Source: Bursaphelenchus xylophilus (taxonomy: Eukaryota > Nematoda > Chromadorea > Rhabditida > Aphelenchoididae). From it: 64,000 nt of DNA. The stretch spans positions 4,340,001 through 4,404,000 of the forward strand of contig CAJFCV020000006.1 in the NCBI GenBank assembly GCA_904066235.2. Reading direction: 5' to 3'. Made by a program: the position numbers and the translations under genes. This document shows positions 1 through 14,134 of the stretch, piece by piece (positions within the stretch are counted from its first letter, which is position 1; each line of letters starts with the position of its first letter). Below the pieces are notes generated by a model, which did not search any database, was not told where the DNA came from, and saw nothing but the letters and a program-made list of their open reading frames with translations.

Positions 1-3000
1 AATTCTCGTTTATTAAGATACCTTGTTTCTCATTTCTTTCCGACCTGTTTGTGAGTGTAATAACAATTGCCGCGATATTAGAAAGCCAAAAAGACGGATC
101 GTATTAACCGGTAAAGAGAGTAATATCGAGAGAATTAGAGACCGAATTAATCTTTCTTTCACTGTCCAAAATGGCTGATTGATGGGATTAGGAAGAAAAG
201 AAAAGCATAGTACAGTTTTAAAGTCACTTTTCACAATGCATTGGATCATAAAATAGGGTGTTAAAAGTATAAATATGATGACATTTTCCATTTTTTTGCA
301 CATATTTAGGCTTGAAGTTATATAAATTGCAAAAAAAAAAGATTTTTCTCCACTCAAAAAGTCAAAAACTCGCTTTTTAATACAGTAATCTGAAACAAAA
401 CTACAAAAGAGTAGCGTATTAAGAGAGGGGAGATTTGAAGAGCCAAACAAAATGGAGAGAAAGGCGAACGAAAGCCAATGGGAATTTTTATAGCGGTCTC
501 TCTTGTATGCACAAATGTCTGGCGAATTGCACAATTTATTGTAACCCTTTTACGGCCATCACTGCGCAATCCTCAGCATACGGCAATCTTGGACTGCAGG
601 AGAAATTAAAGGCAACGTATTTTACGTCTTTCTTATAAACTTTCGAGGTGATTTTGGGGTTATTGATTCTTATAGTGATAGACGCATAACATTTCTAGCA
701 ATAAAGCAACTAGAAACCTTGTATATATACAAAATAAATCGCAGAAAATCGAATATTTTCGATTGAAAAATCTTGACGATTTCTTGAAAGCCTAAGCCAA
801 GGTTTCTGGATGTGTTTTAAAGTCTGAATCTTAATTGTTACTAAGCTTGATCAGATCAAAATCCAATGCATTTTTGTTCACTTCCTAGGTATTCTTGATA
901 CAGTAAACCCCGTCAAATGAAAATAGTGCCTAGAGATGATCCTACGAAAGTCTAGCCAATCCAAGCGGCACTTACTGCGGCTTTTCCTCACTCCGACAAT
1001 CCTCATGTTCTACGTGAGCTCACGTCTGATCCTTCGCTTCTAAATCAAATAATAAACAAGTAATAATGACAATCATCTCACTTTTCTTTTTTTCCTCCTC
1101 TTTTCCTCAATCATTTGTTTCTAGAGATCGACAATTGGTCTCTCGGAGTGTTTCGTATTCTGCTGAAGAACTGTTTCATCACATTACTCATCATATTGCA
1201 AGAAAGATGCACCTGTACTCGAAAAGAGGCGAAAATTTCACGTATTGTTAATTCCGGAGATTAAAGAGCTCTGCTGAATCGGAGCGCTCAAATTTTTACT
1301 ATAAATTTGGCCACAAACTTGGAGCTATGGCCATTTTTTAAATGTGTTCATTGAACCAATATTGTATTAAAAAAAAGTTCGGGTTTTATTCGAAATCTTC
1401 GACCTCTGTTACAGTAATTAATCCTGCCCATTCATTGCCGCCACTACATTCAAAATTGTCTCCTCCCAATCCCGTCTCCTCACAGTCCCCATCCAAACCA
1501 ACTTTTTTTCGAATCGGGCCTGTACATCGCTCCAAAATGCCATCAATTTATTTGATTTTTACTGTCCCAACTCTCCTCGGCCTGGACCTTTTCCCCTCGC
1601 CCGTTTTATGGCCATTCTACTGTAACACATGTCTTCTTTCGTGGCCGACAAAACTCGGGAAGCCATTAAATGCAAACAGACCGGCAGACTGTTCGCAAAG
1701 CGGAAAGGAGGGGATAGAAATGCCGGAGGGCAATGCCCGGCTTCGAACGGGAGATCTGTCCGGAAGAGGAAAGAAAGACTGTGGCCCGAGACCGGAGAGG
1801 GTTTCGGTTTCGTTCTGGGAACTATTCGAGGTTGGACCTGGGAGAGAGGGATACGAAGTGGATGAGTTATATGTACGTATAGGTTATGGTTACAGTGAAA
1901 TCTTTGAGATCTCAGAAGTAATCGTATTTTAAAAGCAATCTCTATTTTTCACCCTCCTTTTATCCAACCTATTCCATCCATCTGCACTCCATTTTTTTTT
2001 ACATTTTTACAGCCTCGTCGTGTATTAAGCCGCCTTTCCTACGGCCTTTCCGTTCGTCGTGGCACAGGGTAATCCAGAGCTGAAAAACAATGGAAAACAG
2101 GCGGTTTTGTGCACTTTTGTTCGGGCAATCCGACAGATAAAACCGAGACGAAATCGTGGGGATAAGAGGGCCGAAGGATGGAGCGGAAATTTGCGGTCAG
2201 ATATATTAGAATGGGGAAAAACTTTGGCATTTTTAACGTAGTCTCTTGCTTTTGACATCACACAAAAACATTTTTAGGCTTTCCATTACTTCTATGATAA
2301 ATTTAGTACAATTCCTGTCTACTACAGTGTTATAAAGTAGTCGAATTTCTTACTGTATTAACTACAAACTTCGACCAATAAGGGCTTTCGAAATTCTCCC
2401 AGTAGTCTCAAATTGTCATTAAACAGTCGAGCCATGTACACACTTAAACGTTTCTATACAAGAAAAATGAGGCTGTAATTACATCCGTCTTTTCGGCCGT
2501 GTTCGGCCGTCATTCTGTTGTAGAAGCATTTGGAAGGGAGCAACGGTAAAATTTTGTTTTCAAAAATTGCTAGTTCTATTTTTGACGATATAAATGACAA
2601 CTTCTGCGAAAAAAGCGACTTTTGCTTCCTTGGCATAGCAATTACGACACATTTTTTGTTTGTTTCACCCTTATTTTCCAATGTTTGGCCTCCGCAAAGA
2701 TCGGTCAATATCTTGGCTGTAATTGCAAAGAGACAGCTAAGATTTACAGTAGTCTTATAATGGTCTACAAGCCGCATACACACCAAATTGAAAGCAAATC
2801 TCTTTATCGCTGTTTGAGAAATACCTTGTAAGATTTGAATGGCATTAAATTTTAGAAATGCTCAGATTACACAATCATTATTTATAAATCTTTGCTTTAT
2901 CATATTACACAATAACCGAATACATATTTCACCATGCTTTGTCGCCCTTACGACCGCATAAACTGTTTGTTTACATTCCGTACTCAACATATTCTAACCA

Positions 3001-6000
3001 TTCCGTTTCAGGCCCCATGATGAAACTTTCCCTTTCTGCGGCTGTGAACGAAATATCTTGCCCTTAATATGGTCACACAGTCGGGGACGATTTGAATAAA
3101 GTCGTTAGGGGCTTTCAGAAAAATATCCTCAGGGGACCGGCGACACAAAAGTTGTTTTATGCGATGATATCCATAAAGTTATTTGAGATGGGGACAAGAA
3201 ACGTACATGATACTTGCGAGGAGTATTATCATACTTTTCGTTATTTGTTGTGTCGGAAATTGAGGAGATCTTAAGTCTATGAAGGTAGGGTAAGGGTAGA
3301 TTTGTCTTGTTTTTAAGATACCATTAAGAAAACCCCTAAAAAATCTAGCAACCATTGAGATATGAGATTTTAAAGATACTCTTATTGCTTGTAGAAACGT
3401 GCCTTCTTTAATATACAACAAGCGTCATTCTTTCCCCCACACTTTTCCGTTTCTATCCCTACATTCCCGGCATTATCCGCTCTAACCCAATTTAACAGTA
3501 CGCCGATCCCTTCTCGTCGGCGGGCCTTCCGTTCTATAATTCCATAAAATTTTTAGTACAGAACCGCCCGAGGCGGTGTTGTGTCACAAAAATTTTTATG
3601 AAAACCCCCGCTCGCTCCGGAAAACCGAAGCCGACCGTCGCAGTCTTCAGGAGGAGCGGGAAAGCGGGGAGGAAGGGCGGTGAAACGCGCGAGAGGCAAG
3701 AGGGAAGTGTCTCGGCCGCCGTTTTCGTGCCGGTTTTTACAGGACCGGCGCCGGCCCGAAACACAAAAAAGGAGCGCAGAACCGAGAGTGCTGTAAGAGG
3801 AGGGCCAGCGGCCGAAGCGCATGGTCCGGAGAGTGTTTGAAAAGGACAGGAAAGTGCCACAAACGTTCATGGGGTACTCGGCACGGGATCTTGTGATTCC
3901 GAATGTGAGGTGTGGGATGATTTATGGAGGGTACTGTAGAAATAAATTTGGAAAGTCTAATCGTCTGAAATTTCCCAAGGTTAGTTATGCGACTGTTTTA
4001 GACATCATAGGCAAAAGATTTCAATTTTTTCGCTACAAAATATCATTGAAAAACATGGGATTGCTTGCTTGAGATCATGCTCAAGTTTTTTTAAAGTTTT
4101 TTTAAAAATTTTGTTCTCCACTGTAAAATCTCGACGGTTTCAGCAACGCGTGAGCTAAAAATCCATTGTTCACATTACAAAGTTGCAAGCTTTATTAATG
4201 CCAAATGTTATCGAAATCGAAAAGTCATATGGTGGGAATTTTTGGGTTCATCAAGTCTCCCTATTCTCTCACAATTTCAAAATTTCTACTGCCCTCCTTT
4301 TGTCATCATCTTCCTTTTTGCACTGTACGTCTTCCCACATGACCTTGGTCATGATAACCTCTGCCTCCCTGGCCTCATCCTGTCCTCATGCAAGCAGCGT
4401 TAATCAAAATTCCATCCGACACTTAGGGTGTTGCAAGCAGACAAAAATTTTAATTAAACGAACCGAGTCCATTCCCTACCGAAACAAGCCCTGTCTTCCT
4501 GTATGACAAGCGCTTCCTCGGCCGAGCGGCCGCAGAGTGCCCTTTGTAACACAAGACACGAACCCTCCATTTTCTGTGCAAATGCTGCTGCCCTCCGGCA
4601 CCGAAATTGCTTTCCCGCGAGTGTTTCGGGAAGTGGAGGGGCGCTGTATGGAATGTTTTGTGTGTCCCACCAAAATTTCTCGCGCACAAACATTTTGTGC
4701 CATATTTCATTTCGGCCGCCGCGCTCGATCGTAAGGGTCAACTGGGTCCGGGAGCGGAGCGGAAGGGTTCAATTCCCCGCCTACTGTAATACTTGCCTAC
4801 TTTTGTCCGCACTTTAAATGACCTATTTGAGGGCCAAAGAACGGAGTAAAATGCGTTCTTTGATGAGAGCGGACTTTTTACAGAATTAGAAAATTATAGT
4901 GTTACTAAGAATGACAAAAGTCTTTTTGAGACGGCCTTTGAATTTTGGACCATTTTATAGCGATTGTAATGGATTTTAGTCATTTTTGTAATCATTTTTA
5001 CAAACTTTCATCAATTTTTAAGAAAATGTAAAAATTATTTTTTTTTTTGTTTTTAAGGTAGTAATTCTGCACTGTTTTCAATTTTGCAGTAACAAGAAAA
5101 CTGTTTGTTTTATTTTTCGTCTAGTAAGCCCTGTTGCTTCGTGATGTTTATCTCATGTTTGATGTTTTAAAAATCTGGCCTTTCGATGTCAAGAATAATA
5201 TAAATCTCTCCTTGGAACTTGGAATTCAAACTATTTTATGTCCGAGAGTAAACATCAAGCCCTCAACCGTAGCTCACATGCCCTTTCCCATTACAATACT
5301 TTGCTTGTGTACGTTGCCGGAGGGCATTCTTGTTCTTTCGGCCGAAAAGTTTCTTTTGTGCGAAGAGAAAATCTCTCGCGGCCCAACTTTCCCACCCAAA
5401 ATTTCGGTCGGAACTTGGTGAATGCGCCCCACTTGCAAAGTCAGGGTTTCAGTAATGAGGGGCCGGTCCGCGCAACACGCCTGTTTCTGGCCCTCAGGCC
5501 CCGAATTGGCGCCGAAATGGCACTGTCCAAAATCATTCGACCGAAATCTTCGCCGCCGAATTTCGAAGTCTGTGCCGGCCGATGGGAAGAGGAGGGGGGA
5601 CGGCGCGCGCGTTGTAAGAAGGCAGCTGTCAATTTGGCCTGAGGCCGCTTACAGCGAGTGGCTGTAAGTGCGGTTAGCTCCAAGGGTCTTGGTAGCGGCG
5701 GGAAGGGGCCGAAATTTAAATAAGAAAGAAGGTTCGGTCGGCCGGCCAAAATCTCGTTTAATTTCCGATTTTGCCCTCAAGGCATATGAGTGGAGAACAC
5801 AGGGTATGAACTAATGGAGATTCGGTAATATGGATTTTAAAGTTTTGAAGATTTTTTATATATTTTAGTTTTCTAAGGTCCTCAAAATTACTTTGCTATC
5901 TACCATGCGCTTCCTACGTTTGACCATTGCCCTGCCATGCCTTTAAAAATCTCAAACGCTCTTAATAGGGATTTCCGGAAAGAAAGTGCATTTTTTACGC

Positions 6001-9000
6001 CCTCAAGAAAGTATTGCTAATAAAAAGTCGCTGCAGAAAATTACCCAAAGTGTTGTAGCGTGCAAATGAAAATTTATTTTTAATATTTCGCGGATTAAAT
6101 GGTGATATTTGGGAAAAGAAACGTTGAAATTACATCCTTTTCTCCCGCTGGTTTTTGGCCCTGTCATTGGCCCCCAGCGAACGCCACGCAAGGTCCCTTT
6201 TAATGAGCGCTGTAAGGAGTGTAATGGTACGCAATTTCTGCTTACATCATTTTAAAAATCCCGGCCATCGCTAATTTAAAGTTAATTTTTTTTATAATTT
6301 GTTTCCTCCGAAGAGTGTAGATTTTACTTTCAATAACTGTACTGTTTATAGTGTTTTTATTATTTTTCTATTGCGTAATTCTCTTCCTAACATTGTGAAA
6401 CTTCTTGCGGGATGGCTTAGATGACGGACACGGCCATCTTATGTTTTTCTAGGACGTTTTCTTCGTCGTACCATGCAAAGGAAGAAAAATGAGAAGTTTT
6501 TTTTCGAACAGTGCAAATTTTTGTACAAATCGGTCACGGAATAAAAGCGACGTTTGCGGCTAATTTCATTGCCCGTCTATGTTAAAAGTGACAAGAATAA
6601 TTTACCTTTTAAATCGACCAAAAATAAATTTCAGTGCAGAATTGAACTTTGTGACAACTGTTTGCAACCGAATTTAAGTCAGCAAAATAGTTTTTATACA
6701 AAAAAGTTTACCTAAAAACAAGTTTCAAAAGTGAAAAAAATATTCTTTGACGGGATAATTACTTGATTTATGATATCTTCCCCTTAGGCCATCAACATTT
6801 CGCTTTCCCGAGAAAGACGGAGCGCTACTGTAGTACTGCTAATCTGTTCTTCTTCTTCTCGCCCCATCCCCTCAGGGCGTCGACGGCGAAGTTTATTCGG
6901 ATGGTGGTGCTGACCGAAGAGCACAAGAGTAAGAATGGGATTTGTAAGTGCTCGAAGCAAGAAGGGGGAAGGAAACAAGAAAGAAGGGCGGCCCCTCACA
7001 GAAGCGGCGTAAGAAAATACATTTCGGGAGGGGACCGGAAAGTCCTGTCCGTGCCGGGATTGTGGGTCCCTTCCACAGGCCGACAACTGTTCGCTATTTT
7101 GAGAGGGAGGCGAGGAATTCGAGAAGGGAGGAAATTTTTTCTTTTTTCTTTCCTTTCTTCGGTCCGAATGCTTTTGTGGATTAGAATATCTCAGGCCAGC
7201 TGAGGATGGGGTACAGTCACGAGAGCCGTATTTTCGAGTTTTTCTGAGCTCCTCAAGTCAGGAATTGCCTTGTTTTCGACGAAAGAAGCGAAAGACTTAT
7301 GAAAATTCTTTGTAATTTTAGTTTGGACCTTGTGATCAATCCTTAATCATTATTCTTAATATTTTTGAGCTTTGATTTGTCTATCGTTTACAAGATCTCT
7401 TTGTTTATACTATCCGAGTTCTTGTGAGCCTATTTTTACCCTTGCCATTAGTTAAAGCTCACTGTGGTGAGCACTTTTTACAAAACCACACTTTTGAAAC
7501 CTCTCCTCAAATTCACTTATCCGACCGTACTTTCGCCGCGAGCACTATCTCGACCAGTGAATAGGCGTCAGGCCTCCAACTAATTGCTTTCTGCTCCGTA
7601 CAAAACCCATAAAGGCGCCCGAGGCGTTTTCCGGATACCGGCCCAATTTATTGCCCAATTAAGGGCAGCCCAAACAGTGTCATAAGGTACGGGGCGGCGG
7701 ATGAATTGGGTGGTAATGGCCAATGTAAAAATATGCACTCTCGGTCGCCCTCCTGGGAATTTACCCACCATTATGTTGTGGATCCACGGGGGCCTAGTGG
7801 GTGATGGTATTCACCAACATACATTCGAAACTATTTCTGAGCGAATGTAATTCTCTGGTGCGGTTGGGGAGTTTTAGTTAGGAGTGGAGGCTAGGATATG
7901 AGCAGAAAAAGGATATCTTACAGTACAAGCGGCAAGACTGTAAGAGCTTTATGTTGAGAGACATAAGGATATTGCTTTATTCCTCTGCCAATCAAACCAT
8001 CTTCTGATCCCCGTATTTTCTTCCATCTCAAATTCTTCGCTGTTTTATCGTATAAAAACCAATGACTGTAGGTAACTTAACAGCCCCTAAGCTACATAAC
8101 AGCCCACATAATGCTTAAGTACTGCCATTTTTGTACTCTAAATAACATGAAAATTACATTATCAACCGTGGCGTGACTAGTTACTGTTTGATTTTTGCCC
8201 CATGGCACTCACTACACATTCTGTACCTTATATTTTCAACCCTTATTGCTCGCAACTTTCTAGACCACAAATTTACAATCGCTTCATACCGGCCTATTCC
8301 ACCACTTCCTGTCCTTATTACTTTTTATTAAATTTGGATGCCGCGCTCTAAAATTCTACGTCATTTTCCTTCCCTAATGCTCACCCTCTCTTGTAAACTT
8401 ATTCTGATCTTTTGTTTGGGCTACAGTACCCTTTCTGCCACCGCAGCACGGTATTGTCATGCACGGTGCGCTCCGGAAAAATGTTTTGTGGGCCGCCTGA
8501 AGAATTTTCGGTTTTTTTGGCCTGAGGGCGCGCCGCTTTTCCCGAGGCCATATAAAAGCGGTGCATTTCGGTAATTGCGCCTGACGGTCGCGTATAAAAT
8601 GTATTCCGAAGAGGAGGAAAGAAGGGGAGCGAAAGGAATACGGCCACAAACATTCCGAACATGTTAAAGGCCCCAATATTTGGCCTCCGGCATTTTTGTG
8701 CTCTTTGAGCTGGACCGTCTGTTTCCGGCTCCTGCGGATTTACTGTAATTGGCCGTGTTTCAGAGTAAAAAAGATGGTTTCTGTTGCAAAGAAAATCTCG
8801 GTTATTCCTTCAGGCTTTCTGAACTTAGCTATGACAATATTTTTTGAGCAAAATTCAAATCAACTCCGTCATTACGACGGGTTTATTCAAAGGCGCTCGA
8901 AATTGTAAGTTGATATTTTTAGTCAAACTAAAAGAGCATATTCCATGACCTTTCAAGGACAAAAATTTGTGCAAGCCCTCCCTCTGCTCTCATTTTGCTC

Positions 9001-10990
9001 GATATTACATGTCGACGCTGTCAAAGCATCTTACCATAATCACAATAAGCATCATATTATCAAACCCGAATCATGCCATTTCAGTACATTTACATTTATT
9101 ACACCGGAAGCCTACGCGGATGTCCATTTTGCATGTTCATTTGGGATAATGGCATTGTACGCACGACTGTTTTTACAATAGTTTCGTTATACATATTTGG
9201 TTCTTTCATCCAAAAAAAGCCCAAGTTTTGCTCGAAACCCGGTCGATTAGCGAGATCGCTGCATAAATTTACAAAGTACATACAAGCAAGGTTTCACCTG
9301 TTCCAAATAGAGTCTTTGAATATCTTGCGGAATTTTCAATTTGATGACAAGTATTTTCGAATATGTATTTCCTGGTACTGTATGGCACTGTGGCCCATTA
9401 ATTACGGGCTTTAATTGGCATTTTCTTTTTTTTTGTAATTGTGTATTTGTATCGGGTTTTATTGGAAATTTTATGGGTTAGAGGGTAAACAGTCGGCGAC
9501 ATTTTATACGCTCAAATATGCCCTTTTCCCTGGAGAATGGTGTAGGGCAAAAAAAACGAGGTCAAATATTGAGAAAAAGAAAAATTCAAATTTTCTAAAA
9601 GCCGGACATCAAATTGGGACGGTAGTTTCCACTTATTCAATCAGCGAATGCCATCATTTCCGTGCATCTTTGATGCGAAAAACCATAGCTATCCTGGTAA
9701 CCCTAACTAACGTTTCGACACAATCCTTACCCATGGATTAATATAACCCGAGTAAATCTTGTAGTATTACTCTAAGAAACCCACCCACCGAAGTCCGCTC
9801 TCGCCCCTCTCATATTGTACATGGCACCCTAATTCGGGCAGCTGATGAACAGTCGAGGGGCGAGATTAGGAGTCGATTGTGGGCAGGATTAGGACCGTTT
9901 TCACTTCTGTTTTTCTACATTATTATGGTGTCAAGTATGCACGGTGCGCTAACGAGATTTCAGACATTTCGCGAATGACTTTTGATTATCTACTCTGGTT
10001 TTATATAACATACCATAAGGTTAAATATCTGATAGATGGGGAACAAAGACCATACCCCGAGTTCCGTGTAAGAAGGAAACTGTTTTGTCACAGTACGTAA
10101 CCATTTACTAAGCCCCCATTCAAAGGGTTTTCATATTTCCCACGTTTTCCGTTCAAAGAAATTCAGAAGATGATAACTGAAATACAATGTTTTTAACAGT
10201 TTTTAAGGAGATTAATAAACCTGGAAATCTCCGAAGATAATCAAAAATAAAATATCCTCTAAATTTCATAGGACGTCAACAAAGCTTACCAATTCACTAA
10301 AGCCACTACAATATTTCAGTCTTTTTTACTGAAATACATTGTAAGGATTACTTCGATCTGTGTAGCAAAATTTTTACGCATTTCCGGATTGCTACAGTAA
10401 GCTACAACCAAGCTTTTTTGCCCTAAGGTATAATACGTATAAAATTCTTTATGGCACAAATATGAACATATACATTGCAGTCTTAAGCCTTTCTCTGCAA
10501 TTTCCGACATTTTATCCGGCTTAGCGCTCCGCAAAAAGAGCAGTATAATTTTAGTGTTCAAAAATCTTCAGCCTTTCCCCCAACTTGCAATTTTTCAAAA
10601 GCCCTTCTTGTAACTACGTAATCGCCTGTCAACCCTGAAATCCCTTATTTGTAACAAACCAAATCTCTTGCCTAAACTTGACTACATTTTTTATGTCACA
10701 AATGTCCCAGATTTGCACTCTAAAAATCCGTCCTTTACTTCATGGACACTTTTAAACTCTCAGATTTCGTAAATGATCTCTAGTTGGACCTTATTAAGAA
10801 CTGTTTGAGACAGTTAATGCCGTAGGCAATCATGCTCAGCTTATCTTATAGTAGGCGCCGAGCAGGATGAAGATTACGAAATCCCTTCGATTTTCCTGGC
10901 TATTTTTGTAAATTTGACGTTATCGTGTTGTCGACTATCCTTTACGGTACACCTTAATCCCTTCAGTTTTTACAATGTCAAAATTTTCAG
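1..10990. other. Gene-free 11 kb with GC-rich islands
   Basis: I found no reading frame here with nematode-like exon structure: open frames are short, of random composition, or low complexity. The stretch is AT-rich but carries compact GC- and CpG-rich islands at roughly 1640–1860, 2030–2210, 3520–3850, 4490–4780, 5340–5750, 6880–7110, 7580–7780 and 8440–8660, many containing CGGCCGAAAT-like strings. Two TATA-like strings lie in the last island (about 8550 and 8591). The first recognisable exon downstream begins right after a splice acceptor at 10990, so part or all of this region may be a very long first intron or the 5' regulatory field of the zinc-finger gene. That link is inference. Confidence 0.6.
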
Positions 10991-10991
10991 T

Positions 10992-13900
10992 TCCAAAACG
11001 GCGGCCTTTTCGTTAGCACACTTGCCGGCGGCGCTGCTGGAAAGTTTCTCGGCGCTCGCCGACGGAGAATCGTCTTCGGCCGCCGATCCAACACAGTCCA
11101 CCTCGGCCAGTTCGCCGCTGAAACGGCCGGCGAGTGAATCGCCGGAGCCCGACGCCGAGGCCAAACGAAAGGCCAGCGAACAAGCGGTTCGATTGTTCGC
11201 GGATTTGAAGGCGGTTTTGGATCATTCCCAACCCAATCAAGAGGGTTTACAATACCCCTGCGGACAGTGCGAGAGAACCTTTTCGAACGACAAGATGCTA
11301 CAACAACACCAACAAAGCTTCCATGCAGAAAAGAATTTTGTCTGCGAGATTTGCAATAAAGCCTTCAGATTCAGATCAAATTTGGCGGAACATCGGAGTG
11401 TTCATACCGCTGTAAAGCCATTTGTCTGTCGATTTTGTGGTAAATCGAGTAGGCTGAAGGGTAAGTTACCATTTCAACTACTGAAATCAGCCCAAAAACA
11501 AGAAGACCTAGCCAGTATTGTTTCAAAACAATTCAAACTAGAATTTTAACGCTTATACGTCCGAACACCGTGTGAAATTCGAATTCTCGCGGTTTCTGAT
11601 ATGCCATTACACCTTAAGCCGATTAAGAAACAATTTCCCTGTCTTTAACAGACTCGTGAACAGTTTGTTTATAGTAAGGCATTTCTAATTGGCCCATTTT
11701 GAATGTTTACAGCAGTTGTAATCTAGGCCAAAGTAAGTCCCTCTCCATGAATATTACAGAACTTTCGTGTTGAAATAATGTTCATTGTTACTTTTTTTCT
11801 GGATGTCCCCATTGTCCTAAGATTTTGCATGGCTTTTTTTGTAAATTCCCTTATGGAGAGACAAATAACTCCCAATTAAACGTGGATTTCTGAACATTTT
11901 CGGTAATTAGATGACAGTATGCGATATTTTCCCAATTAACAAGGCATTAGAAATATACAAATAGGCCATGTGCGCCATGAAACCACGAGCGATTAACTTT
12001 AATCCTCGAACTTTAGATTTCGTCCCGTCAAGCGTGTTTACGGATAAACTGCGTCGGATTCCGAACCCTGAACAAAAAGTTCGGGATTGTCGCAACTCAA
12101 ATCCTTTACTCGGTGCACTGTTAGCCAATTAGCGAGCGAAATTAGGCCTTCGATTAAACCCCCGCTCAATTCATCCAATAAAAACTTTGGGACTAATCCA
12201 GCGAGAATCAAAGCTCAGAGGAACCCAAAACGCCTTTTTAGCGAGCTAAGAGAGGTGTAGATAACCGGTGAAAATTAAAGCGCGCTGTTTTCGTGGATAA
12301 TTTTCTGGAGATCCTAATCCCTTCCGCTTACATCCCAGATTACACTCTTAAAAATAACCCTTCTCGTAGGCCAATGCGGTTGTGGAAAAACTGGAAAATT
12401 GAGCAGATGGGATTAGGGAGCGGCCGAAAAAAGTGTCACTAATTCCATAATCGCTTGATCTTAGCCCCCACAACTATAGAGTCCGCATTTCAGGAAATCT
12501 CACCAAGCACATTCTGAAGCACCATCGTTCCGAACAAATCGAGCACATCGGCACGGACGATATTATCATCAAAAAAGGGAAGAAATCGGTGAAAGATCCT
12601 GCGGCGATTGATTTCTTGGAAAAATCGATGATTGTGCTCAACCCTGATGGCACTCCAGTCAATGGGAATGGTGTGCCAAGTCGGCCAGAGTATGCGGCAC
12701 AGCCACTTTCGAGAAATTCGACTAGCAACTTGAGTGCGTCCGACGGATCGGTAAGGACAATATAATTTTGTTTCTATTTATATCTTTGATCTCCTTGCAA
12801 GCTCAAAAAGTTCATAATTGAGTAGAAAATGGTTTGACAGCTTGAAAAAGCCATAAATTATTTCAAAATCCTTCATTTCAGGCCACCCCCATGGAGAACA
12901 AACTTGACACGCCATTAAATGGGTTTTTACTGTCCTTCGGCCTGGATGCCGGTTCGTTGGACTTAAAGGGTGACTCATCTGACGACAGAGAGAGTGACTC
13001 ATCTGGACTTGGTAAGAAATTTTGTTATCGTTCAAGGGTTTCAAAGTTTCGACAAAAATTTTGGAACCCAAGTTCAATATAACTGTCAAATTGAAAACAA
13101 AAAAGGAAGACTAAAGCAAATTTGCCTTCAGGTAATAGCACAAATGACCAGCTTCTCGAGAAATGCAATCAGTTCATGAATATGAGTGCCAATGATCAGC
13201 CTGAGATCGAAAACGAGGAGAAACACGACGACTCAACAGATGACGGATCGGTCTGCCATTCGTCCGGATCAAATGTTCAGAATCTGAACGCCTTATTCTA
13301 CTCGGCTGCCAACGCTCTAAACAATACAAACAACACACATTCTCTGGCGGAATTTAACAAAGCAGTGAAAGCGGACGAGGAAAACAAAAACGGAGGAGCA
13401 CCAAAGCCGACGCAATGTCCAGAATGCGGGAAACACGTCAGAAAACGTAAGATCTACGAAAATTACCCAGCTAGAGGACGAGTATACCTAAAACAACAAG
13501 AAAAAATTTAAATTACCTATCTACTTCAATCCAGTACTTTGTTTTTTCAGCCAAAGACCTGATCACCCATCTCGCAACCATTCACAACATTTCCCCAGCG
13601 AATCCAGATGAGAAAACTGACCGAGAGGCGCCGAATGAGTCCATCAAGTCGGATGTTAGGCAACTCCTTCAAATTGTTGGAGAACTCAAGGCAACTTCAA
13701 GTGATTGCCACAAAATGGAACAGGTGGGTAATGTAACATAATATTATAAAAAATTTTAAAAAAACTACTAAACTAGTAACAGTAAACATGTAAAAATAAA
13801 TTTTGTTTCTTCGAAAATTCTTCCTACATCTTGTTGCAAAATGCCAAAAACTTTTTACAATTCGGCATTGAAGGTTTTCGTTGTGAGACGCAGATGTGAA

Positions 13901-14134
13901 AACCAGTTTTCAAAAGAAATGTTATGAAGCTGATTTTGTTCTTTTCAGACAGTTAACTTAATCGATGGTCGTGTCGGTAGGCTGGAAAAACAGTTGGAAA
14001 TGGCCCTGAACAGCATCTACACCTTGGTCCAGCTGCAGACCGGCGTCAATAATCAAGTAACTCGATTCCGCGACGACGCCTCCGAGCAACTGAACCGCGT
14101 GATTGAACTGCTCGAGGGCAAAACGACGAAATAG
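10992..14134 (+). CDS. C2H2 zinc-finger transcription factor, 5' end missing
   Basis: Probable nuclear DNA-binding regulator. Exons: 10991–11460, 12494–12750, 12882–13011, 13132–13446, 13551–13723, 13949–14134 (stop TAG). They give about 509 residues, all joining in frame. The order is an Ala/Ser-rich acidic leader, then three adjacent C2H2 fingers: C-x2-C-x12-H-x4-H (PCGQCERTF), CEICNKAFRFRSNLAEHRSVH, and CRFCGKSSRLKG joined across the first intron to NLTKHILKHH. A long polar, Ser/Asp/Asn-rich linker follows, then a fourth finger split by an intron (CPECGKHVRK + PKDLITHLATIH) and a C-terminal heptad-rich coiled coil (VGRLEKQLEMAL...LNRVIELLEG) likely for oligomerisation. The first exon opens directly after an acceptor (TTTTCAG at 10990), so upstream exons are expected; an in-frame ATG at 10914 is the fallback start. 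I do not recognise a specific ortholog. Confidence 0.85.

Noticed and set aside
13..534. 173-codon minus-strand open frame at the left edge
   Set aside because: The translation is hydrophobic and compositionally random, there is no splice context, and the plus strand here is plain AT-rich spacer.
3534..3870. Overlapping open frames on both strands in a GC-rich island
   Set aside because: GC-rich DNA has few stops, so overlapping frames are expected; products are Arg/Pro/Ala-rich without domains or splice signals.
9439..9741. 100-codon plus-strand open frame
   Set aside because: No domain, no splice support and ordinary AT-rich composition.
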